Shown piece by piece: positions 8,787-13,570 of a stretch of 13,570 nt of DNA. The position numbers and the translations under genes are program-made. The notes beneath the pieces were generated by a model. The model saw only the letters and a program-made list of their open reading frames with translations. It did not search any database and had not been told where the DNA came from. Origin of the DNA: CAYNNP01 sp964398215 (GTDB taxonomy: Bacteria > Planctomycetota > Planctomycetia > Pirellulales > Pirellulaceae); NCBI GenBank assembly GCA_964398215.1, contig CAYNNP010000183.1:1-13570 (forward strand). The letters are read 5' to 3'. Within the stretch, counting starts at the first letter, position 1, and each line of letters starts with the position of its first letter.

Positions 8787-8841
8787 CACGCACGCGTGCG
8801 ACCGGACTTGCAGGACGAGCACGGTGCAGCAATCAGCATGC
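8787..8841. repeat. 55-bp direct repeat, left copy, ending at the sequence gap
   Basis: These 55 bases are identical to 8942-8996 and end exactly at the first N. The unit contains a perfect 12-base palindrome, CGCACGCGTGCG (8789-8800), and ends in GCATGC. Identity over exactly 55 bases up to both gap edges is what a de Bruijn assembler leaves when two contigs share one k-mer of that size. The two copies may therefore be one sequence in the genome. Confidence 0.95.
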
Positions 8842-8941
8842 NNNNNNNNNNNNNNNNNNNNNNNNNNNNNNNNNNNNNNNNNNNNNNNNNNNNNNNNNNN
8901 NNNNNNNNNNNNNNNNNNNNNNNNNNNNNNNNNNNNNNNNN
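8842..8941. other. Assembly gap (100 N)
   Basis: There are exactly 100 N, the usual placeholder for a gap of unknown length. Any reading frame drawn across it is meaningless. The identical 55-base flanks suggest the true gap may be zero or negative, or may hide further repeat copies. Confidence 0.98.
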
Positions 8942-8996
8942 CACGCACGCGTGCGACCGGACTTGCAGGACGAGCACGGTGCAGCAATCAGCATGC
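8942..8996. repeat. 55-bp direct repeat, right copy, starting at the sequence gap
   Basis: This is an exact copy of 8787-8841 that starts at the base after the last N. Sequence beyond it (CTCATAGC) is unique in the window. It ends 47 bases before the lipoprotein start, so the region holding that gene's promoter depends on how the gap is resolved. Confidence 0.95.
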
Positions 8997-9029
8997 CTCA
9001 TAGCATTCGCCCAATTTAATTCGGCTACC

Positions 9030-9035
9030 GGAGGT
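9030..9035 (+). promoter_or_regulatory. Ribosome binding site of the small lipoprotein gene
   Basis: GGAGGT lies 8 bases before the ATG at 9044. It is the clearest Shine-Dalgarno site in the window, where most other genes have weak ones, and it fixes the start. Confidence 0.8.
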
Positions 9036-9043
9036 GCACACAG

Positions 9044-9385
9044 ATGAATCGAAAGATAAGTTTACTGATTTCGGCAATCGTACTTTTGGGTTGTGCTGAT
9101 GAGCGAAATGGTGTGAACAACGTTCAGAAAGGCGACTCAATTGTGACCTCACCTCCTTTTTCCAAGGTCAAGCCAGGACTTTCTACGACAGAAGTAATTG
9201 CGATCTTGGGGACCCCGCATGATAAAACGACTCGTACCACAATACAGAATGCTCAGTCGGACTATGCTCTATCGCTACCCTGTGACGAGGTCTGGCATTA
9301 CAGATCAGGCGGTTCTAAATTTGAGATCTGGATTACAGGTGGCACCGTTGAGTTTGCCAAGTCGTTACCACCGCCATCCAACTAG
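9044..9385 (+). CDS. Small lipoprotein with a BamE/SmpA-like domain
   Basis: This 113-residue protein has a lipoprotein signal: MNRK, a hydrophobic stretch, then the lipobox VLLGC with the lipidated cysteine at position 17. The mature part contains KPGLSTTEVIAILGTP (43-58), which fits the "I..GMs..eV...lG.P" signature of the SmpA/BamE fold, followed by DEVWHYRSGGSKFEIWITGG (81-100), the matching strand region. BamE helps outer membrane protein assembly in Gram-negative bacteria, but many short lipoproteins share this fold without that job, so only the fold is proposed. The start is well supported by GGAGGT. It lies just beyond the assembly gap and is convergent with the minus-strand gene ending at 9582; the two share the terminator at 9547-9574. 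Confidence 0.82.
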   Translation: MNRKISLLISAIVLLGCADERNGVNNVQKGDSIVTSPPFSKVKPGLSTTEVIAILGTPHDKTTRTTIQNAQSDYALSLPCDEVWHYRSGGSKFEIWITGGTVEFAKSLPPPSN

Positions 9386-9546
9386 GGATGGCACCGCGAA
9401 GTCGACCTCGAACACAATCAACGCAGGTACTCAGTCTGTCCGCGCTTGCCAACCTGAGAAACCAAGAGTCTCGGCGTCGCGACCCCAAAAGAAAGCTATG
9501 TATCGTGCCACCCACCAAACATTGACGTGCCTGGAAGTCAGGAAGA
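9386..9546. other. Intergenic stretch, no gene recognised
   Basis: These 161 bases follow the lipoprotein stop. No convincing coding region, RNA or promoter was seen. Short open frames on the minus strand lack a plausible start and domain. Confidence 0.4.
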
Positions 9547-9580
9547 AAAGGGGACGCACTGCTGCGTCCCCTTTGTTTTT
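9547..9580. terminator. Bidirectional rho-independent terminator
   Basis: A perfect 12-bp stem is formed by AAAGGGGACGCA (9547-9558) and its complement TGCGTCCCCTTT (9563-9574), with a 4-base loop. On the plus strand it runs into GTTTTT; on the minus strand the outer stem continues into CTTTTCTT. It sits between the convergent lipoprotein gene and the minus-strand gene that stops at 9582, 7 bases from the stem, so it can serve both. Confidence 0.88.
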
Positions 9581-9581
9581 A

Positions 9582-10505
9582 TCATTCGGAATTCTTTGGG
9601 TCGTCCTGAACATTGCTTTCACGAATCGAAGATATCTCTTTCTTGATTGCGCGAATATCTTTTACAAATGCAAACTCGGTATCGCGAATATCTTTGTTGA
9701 CACTGCACCAAGTGAGGTTTAACTCTCGGTCGATACGGTAATACTCTTTCTTGCCTTTCTTGTTCACTCCAGATTTCAATCCGAAACCGATGATTCTTCT
9801 TGGGACTCGAAATCCGTCTTGTTCAGCCCATTCGATATCTTCTTCATGGCTGACGATCCATTCGTTTGTATTCTTTCTGAACCAGGTGTTCCTTAGTTTG
9901 TAGGGCGTGGAATTGTACGTATCGAACCAAAACGTCCGACGAATCGGGGTTTTGGTGGGCATATCGAATACAATCTTTGCTGTCGTTTCATTTTTTGAAT
10001 ACGCGAGCTGATAGCTCCCAGCTGGCGCGTAGAGTTTGTCCAGTTTTTCAAACAATCCGAAAGGAATTGGATATGGCAAGTGCCCAATTGACCTGAGGTC
10101 TGTTTCGCCCGCTAACTTCAACGTGTCGAGAAACTTTTTGCTGTTTTTCGATTCGACAGTTCCATCGCTTCGCAAGAAAGTTGCTTTGCCATTGGATACG
10201 GAAACGCTCTTAAGCCCGCGTTCTATCACTCCGCCATTCTCGACTTCGTCGAATCCACGAATCGTCAAACTCTTTTTTTCAAGATCGGCAAAAATCAGCT
10301 GAACTTGCTTAAGTTGAAACGAAGCTCCATCGGGCTTGACTGCACTCTCATACCTTTCAACCAAGACTTTGTATTTCTGCAACGAAATCGAATGCGAGTA
10401 AAAAGCGCGCAAAATACTGGGAGCCTCGAACCTGTCCTCTGCGTATCCAACCGAACACGAGATGGCTATGAGAAAAACTGTGAGCTTGCTGGATACTCTA
10501 GTCAT
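9582..10505 (-). CDS. Exported protein of unknown function
   Basis: This 307-residue protein has a clear signal peptide (about 1-22, ending VGYAED). No family was recognised with confidence. The mature part is mostly beta-strand-like, with features such as YKVLVERYESA (45-55), FWFDTYNSTPYKLRNTWF (192-209) and a basic, charged end. The alternation of short strands and the RTFWFD / RVPRRIIGFG pattern are reminiscent of LolA/LppX-like lipid-binding folds often seen in planctomycete exported proteins, but this is a guess. The ATG at 10505 follows GGAAC. The gene lies 70 bases downstream of the DUF1573-like gene on the same strand, so they may be co-transcribed, and ends at a strong terminator. 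It lies in a block visibly poorer in G+C than the window's first and last thirds. Confidence 0.75.
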   Translation of the reverse strand: MTRVSSKLTVFLIAISCSVGYAEDRFEAPSILRAFYSHSISLQKYKVLVERYESAVKPDGASFQLKQVQLIFADLEKKSLTIRGFDEVENGGVIERGLKSVSVSNGKATFLRSDGTVESKNSKKFLDTLKLAGETDLRSIGHLPYPIPFGLFEKLDKLYAPAGSYQLAYSKNETTAKIVFDMPTKTPIRRTFWFDTYNSTPYKLRNTWFRKNTNEWIVSHEEDIEWAEQDGFRVPRRIIGFGLKSGVNKKGKKEYYRIDRELNLTWCSVNKDIRDTEFAFVKDIRAIKKEISSIRESNVQDDPKNSE

Positions 10506-10575
10506 TTATTGTTCCAGTTTATCTAGCCTGAGAAGCAGAACGCACGACGCGGATCGCACCCATGAAAACGCATGG

Positions 10576-11628
10576 TTAGTCCTCTGATACTTCCCGAAAA
10601 ATAGCATAGTTGGTTTTCAGTTCAAATCTCTCGTTGTCACCATCAGCAGACAAATTGACGGACCAATCTAACTTGCCCTTAAGAATTCGAGTCATCGTTT
10701 TGTTCTCTTGATACACTTGCTTGGGAATCCGAATGGTAACTCGATAGATCAAATCGTTGAGTTTAACAACCTTCGCAGGGGCGACTAAATCTTTGACCTT
10801 GACTCCCACTAAGATCTCGGTCATCGGCTTTCGTAACCTCAGCATTCCTGTTCCGACCATTTGTCCAGCAGTTTCACGAAATCGAATGGTTAGGGGAGCA
10901 ATTTCAACGGGCGTCGGGATGATTACAGAAATAGATGATGAGATTGACTGGCCACTTTTTTCGTCAGCGATATTGAGTGTCCCAATAGTGCCACCGGCGG
11001 GAACAAGATTGGTTGGTGTTTCCAATTGAGTAATGTACCAATCCTCTTTTTTCGTTATCGTCACATCGCCTAAAGGAAGCTCTTTGCTGGAGGTTACCTT
11101 GAACGAAGGATTTGGAAGCGTACAAACAAATGGCACTTCAAAATTTTGGACCTCTGACTCAATATCAACCTCTAAAAAAGAATTGGCGGACTTAAATCCA
11201 AAAACGTTCGAAAGCATGCTCTTAAATCCGACTGCCAATTTTACTTTCTTTCCGTTGATTCTTGCGTCAAATTCAACAGAGGTTGCAAGCAGTGCTTTGT
11301 TTGTAAAGTCTGGCGTTTTTAACCAAATCTCCAATTCGGCTTTTTTTCCAGCTTTCCAATTAGACGGTGTCAATTGCGCCTTGGCACAGCTGCAACTTGT
11401 CTTGCTTCCCAGAATTTCAATTTCGGATTCTGCATCGTGGGTAAGCGGTACCGTGATGTGACAATCCGAAGACTTTGGTAATCCGTCGTATCTGAGACGA
11501 CATATCCATCGATCCTTGAGCACCTTCTTAAGCGAAGCCTCGTCAAGCCGAACTTCCGTTATATTTCGGCGTGGCTCCTGCGCAAAAACGGATCCTACTA
11601 TTAGTGGAAACAAGAGAATCGATCGCAC
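10576..11628 (-). CDS. Exported DUF1573-like protein
   Basis: This protein is about 350 residues long and is predicted to be exported. The motif ILGSKTSCSCAKAQLTP followed by a lysine/glycine-rich turn (WKAGKKAELEIWL) matches the signature of DUF1573 (a Cys-x-Cys, then an Ig-like strand set), common in planctomycete and Bacteroidetes surface proteins. The remainder looks like further Ig-like beta repeats (for example about 180-340). Two starts are possible in this frame. A TTG at 11661 adds 11 residues but has only a weak ribosome site. A GTG at 11628 follows GGGGA at a good distance and gives a compact signal peptide, MRSILLFPLIVGSVFAQ, so it is preferred here. Function is unknown; a role in the cell surface or periplasm is inferred. 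It probably forms an operon with the next gene downstream. Confidence 0.75.
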   Translation of the reverse strand: MRSILLFPLIVGSVFAQEPRRNITEVRLDEASLKKVLKDRWICRLRYDGLPKSSDCHITVPLTHDAESEIEILGSKTSCSCAKAQLTPSNWKAGKKAELEIWLKTPDFTNKALLATSVEFDARINGKKVKLAVGFKSMLSNVFGFKSANSFLEVDIESEVQNFEVPFVCTLPNPSFKVTSSKELPLGDVTITKKEDWYITQLETPTNLVPAGGTIGTLNIADEKSGQSISSSISVIIPTPVEIAPLTIRFRETAGQMVGTGMLRLRKPMTEILVGVKVKDLVAPAKVVKLNDLIYRVTIRIPKQVYQENKTMTRILKGKLDWSVNLSADGDNERFELKTNYAIFREVSED

Positions 11629-11661
11629 GTTAAATCCCCGCAGAGTATCAGTTGGAGACAA

Positions 11662-11920
11662 AATAAACTTTCACAACAAGCCAATCAACCATTTTGTCCA
11701 TAAAGTAGTTTTCTCACGCTAACGCAGGGTCATAGGTCGGGTCGATGTACAACGATCGCACCAACGACGAACACAAAAAGGGGACGCGAACACAAAAGTG
11801 TCCAATCCTTCAGGTGCTTTGGCGGCACTCCAAGGCGGGTGGCCGGTTGTTTTTCGAAGCGTATTTGGCTGCATACTGATCGGCAATGAAGTCGGTCTAG
11901 AGAGGCCAGCCTACGTATTC
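11662..11920. other. Intergenic stretch with a short direct repeat
   Basis: These 259 bases lie between the DUF1573-like gene and the sirtuin stop. CGAACACAAAA occurs twice (11768-11778 and 11787-11797) with a 19-base period, and between them lies AAAAGGGGACGC (11776-11787), also the left arm of the terminator at 9547. A short minus-strand open frame (11730-12026) overlaps the end of the sirtuin gene and shows no domain. No terminator as good as the one at 9547 was seen. Confidence 0.5.
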
Positions 11921-12706
11921 TCAATCCAGCGTGTCTTGATTGAACCGATTCCAGATTTCTTCCAGTGCCTGGGCGGCGGGCATTGGCAGGTGGTAGTCGA
12001 CCAGTCGCGTGGCAGTTGTTTCGCAAGGATTGATTTCGATCGTTGGTCTGCCAAACGAGCGGGCGACTTCCAACGGAGCTTGGATGTACGGGAAAACGCT
12101 GCTGGTGCCGATGCTGAAGGTGACATCAAAGCCGCGATGAACTTCTTCTTGCATGCGATCGATTGCTGGACCCGAAAGGAACTCGCCAAAGAGAATGACA
12201 TCGGGCCGAATGAGGCCACCGCATGAGGAGCATTGGGGTGGAATTTCGATCGAGTCGAAGTCTGCGGTGTTTGTTTTTTGGCCACATTGTGTACACGACA
12301 AAGAGTGCATGTTGCCATGAGCTTCGATCACGTTTTGGGCACCGGCAGCAGAATGAAAGCCATCAACGTTCTGAGTCAGCGTCCAGACTCGGTGAAATTT
12401 CCGTTCGAATTCTGCGATCACTTCGTGTGCGCGGTTGTGAGTTGCGCCACTGACTGCTTTGCCGATTTGCAAAAGATACTTCCACGTTATCTCTGGATTG
12501 CTGGCCAGCATTGATGCTGAGAGAGCTTCTTCGATTGAGCAACCGTCTTCTGTCACATCGACGTTGTACAGCCCCCCGATTCCACGGTAGGTAGGGATTC
12601 CTGATCCGGCGGAAATGCCCGCTCCAGTGATGAATAGAATGCTGCGTGATTTGCGCATGATGCGGACAATCGTGTCGATTGTTTCGCTGTTGACGTTGTC
12701 AGTCAT
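11921..12706 (-). CDS. Sir2-family NAD-dependent protein deacylase
   Basis: This 261-residue sirtuin removes acyl groups from lysines using NAD. The motifs are in order: GAGISAGSGIPTYRG (28-42, NAD binding), TQNVDGFH (111-118), the catalytic histidine in EAHG (His130), a zinc site C138-x2-C141 and C159-x2-C162, GLIRPDVILFGE (164-175), GTSSVFP (200-206) and the INP motif near 225. The length is normal. The Tyr-x-x-Arg pair that marks desuccinylase/demalonylase sirtuins (CobB, SIRT5) is not seen near 75-80, where the sequence reads WKYLLQ, so ordinary deacetylation or another small acyl group is more likely; this is inferred. It starts at an ATG 19 bases after the DUF2752 stop, suggesting co-transcription with the two small membrane protein genes. 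No clear ribosome site is present. Confidence 0.95.
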   Translation of the reverse strand: MTDNVNSETIDTIVRIMRKSRSILFITGAGISAGSGIPTYRGIGGLYNVDVTEDGCSIEEALSASMLASNPEITWKYLLQIGKAVSGATHNRAHEVIAEFERKFHRVWTLTQNVDGFHSAAGAQNVIEAHGNMHSLSCTQCGQKTNTADFDSIEIPPQCSSCGGLIRPDVILFGEFLSGPAIDRMQEEVHRGFDVTFSIGTSSVFPYIQAPLEVARSFGRPTIEINPCETTATRLVDYHLPMPAAQALEEIWNRFNQDTLD

Positions 12707-12725
12707 GGCGGAGGTTCAAGGCGTA

Positions 12726-13130
12726 TTAGGGGCTGATCGGAGCAAGCCAACTGGTGCCAGGTGTTGGAACGTTTCGGAGTATGAAGTACACGATAACGAT
12801 CACTGCGATGACTTGGGGAAACCGTACTGATGTGGGCATGCCTTTCTGTCGGCGTTGGCGTCGCCGAAACATCATGGCGACAAAAATTGGGCCGCCCAAA
12901 ACCAGCAGTGGATTGTTTTGGACAGCATCAGTGAAGTGAAGGTTCGCGAGCGAATGCAAGGCCCGTGTGCACCCGCATCCAGGGCAGTGCAGTCCTGTGG
13001 CTGAATGCAGCACGCATTTGGGGTAGAAACTGCCGCTTGATGGAGGACAAAGACGCAGCACTGTGACTCCAGCAATGATTGCCAGAGTTGCAATTGCGAT
13101 TCCAATTTTGTGGTTGGATAAAAAATCCAT
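12726..13130 (-). CDS. DUF2752 family membrane protein
   Basis: This 134-residue protein carries the DUF2752 signature CPGCGCTRA (49-57), preceded by TGLH and followed by a segment with NNPLL, as is usual for the family. There are hydrophobic stretches at about 8-27, 73-88 and 106-120, so it is a small inner-membrane protein. The function of the family is unknown. A longer reading from a TTG at 13175 would overlap the upstream gene by 44 bases. The ATG at 13130 begins one base after that gene's stop and is preferred, with translation probably coupled. The Sir2 gene starts 19 bases after its stop. The tight packing with a CD225 gene is a pairing I recall from other bacteria, but I could not verify it here. 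Confidence 0.88.
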   Translation of the reverse strand: MDFLSNHKIGIAIATLAIIAGVTVLRLCPPSSGSFYPKCVLHSATGLHCPGCGCTRALHSLANLHFTDAVQNNPLLVLGGPIFVAMMFRRRQRRQKGMPTSVRFPQVIAVIVIVYFILRNVPTPGTSWLAPISP

Positions 13131-13131
13131 C

Positions 13132-13569
13132 TCAGAACTGGCCAGCTTGAGTGACAAGCAATATTTGTATGCCAATTCCGATGATGTTTACAATCGCTCC
13201 ACCGATGATTGCGATGTAGCAGAACTTTTTCGCTTGATCGGATGCGTGGATTGCCCCTTGGTAGTCGCCCGCCATCCATTTTGAATCGACTTGCGATGCA
13301 TAGACGATGGCAACGATCCCTAGAATAAGGCAACAGCAGAGTGTTGTGAAAATTGATAGGGCTAAGTGATTTTCAGGCTTTTGCCCCATGTGTTGCTGAC
13401 CCACGCCTTGGGGAGGGCCGTACGGATTTTGCGAGTTGATGTATGGATTTTGAGGCGCTGGGTAAGGAGTTTGTTGCGCATGCGGGTTCGCGGGTGACAT
13501 CGGATTACCGCATGACATACATGTCAGTGCCTCATTAGCATTTTGAGCACCACAACTGCGACAGTACAT
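13132..13569 (-). CDS. Zinc-ribbon CD225/dispanin family membrane protein
   Basis: This 145-residue protein begins with a zinc ribbon, CRSC (3-6) and CMSC (17-20), followed by a Pro/Gln/Asn-rich linker (about 24-65). A CD225/dispanin unit follows: NHLALSIFTTLCCCLILGIVAIVYASQVDSK in the first membrane segment (about 68-92), a conserved loop with WMAGDYQGAIHAS, then a second membrane segment (about 115-140). The Cys triplet at 78-80 corresponds to the lipid-modified cysteines of animal IFITM proteins of the same family. In bacteria the function is unknown. The ATG at 13569 is at the window edge, so upstream signals cannot be seen, but the start before MYCRSCG is typical of zinc-ribbon proteins. 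It heads a likely three-gene operon with the DUF2752 and Sir2 genes. Confidence 0.9.
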   Translation of the reverse strand: MYCRSCGAQNANEALTCMSCGNPMSPANPHAQQTPYPAPQNPYINSQNPYGPPQGVGQQHMGQKPENHLALSIFTTLCCCLILGIVAIVYASQVDSKWMAGDYQGAIHASDQAKKFCYIAIIGGAIVNIIGIGIQILLVTQAGQF

Positions 13570-13570
13570 G

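Noticed and set aside
8742..9047. Open frames that run through the N gap on both strands
   Set aside because: They cross unknown bases and repeat the same translated 55-base unit on each side; they are artefacts of the gap.
10560..10575. CCATG / CATGG inverted repeat after the DUF1573-like gene
   Set aside because: The stem is only 5 bp with no T-run, so it is too weak to call a terminator.
11730..12026. 98-codon open frame on the minus strand
   Set aside because: It overlaps the end of the sirtuin gene in another frame, has no recognisable domain and ends in an intergenic repeat region.
11921..12706. Reading the sirtuin as an anti-phage NAD-depleting effector (ThsA/DSR type)
   Set aside because: It is a complete single-domain deacylase with zinc-binding cysteines and an ordinary length; it lacks the extra domains of known defence Sir2 proteins.
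1..13570. CRISPR arrays, tRNA, rRNA and intact insertion sequences
   Set aside because: No regularly spaced repeats, no tRNA-like cloverleaf and no transposase motifs were seen on either strand.

Overview
The window looks like a piece of a planctomycete chromosome, most likely a Pirellulaceae/Rhodopirellula-type genome. This is inferred from gene content: an ECF sigma factor followed by a very large VIT/VWA anti-sigma-like protein, many exported proteins (PQQ-type and LVIVD beta-propellers, an exported esterase, a DUF1573-like protein), and moderate G+C. No rRNA or tRNA gene, CRISPR array or intact transposase was recognised.

Layout. (1) 39-4758, minus strand: an ECF sigma factor gene, then a 1379-codon membrane protein with an anti-sigma-like N-terminus, one membrane segment, a coiled coil, VIT and VWA domains and a C-terminal DUF2135/YfaP-like domain. 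This is probably one regulatory operon that senses something outside the cytoplasm. (2) 4952-7538, minus strand: two exported beta-propeller genes, one PQQ-like and one with five LVIVD repeats. (3) 7785-8768, plus strand: an exported alpha/beta hydrolase, divergent from the LVIVD gene. (4) 8769-11920: an accessory-looking stretch. It opens with a 100-base run of N flanked on both sides by the same exact 55-base sequence, which is the mark of an assembly join. It then holds a small BamE/SmpA-like lipoprotein (plus), a strong bidirectional terminator, and two exported genes (minus): a protein of unknown function and a DUF1573-like protein. The samples counted in the minus-strand pair are clearly lower in G+C than the flanks. 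(5) 11921-13569, minus strand: a compact cluster in transcription order zinc-ribbon CD225/dispanin protein, DUF2752 protein and Sir2-family NAD-dependent deacylase, separated by 1 and 19 bases.

The best candidates for something unusual are the giant anti-sigma/VWA receptor, the dispanin-DUF2752-sirtuin cluster, and the low-G+C block with repeats at its edges. None is proven new from sequence alone. Three start codons look better placed downstream of the longest possible reading: the DUF2752 gene (ATG at 13130), the DUF1573-like gene (GTG at 11628), and perhaps the PQQ gene (GTG at 6235).
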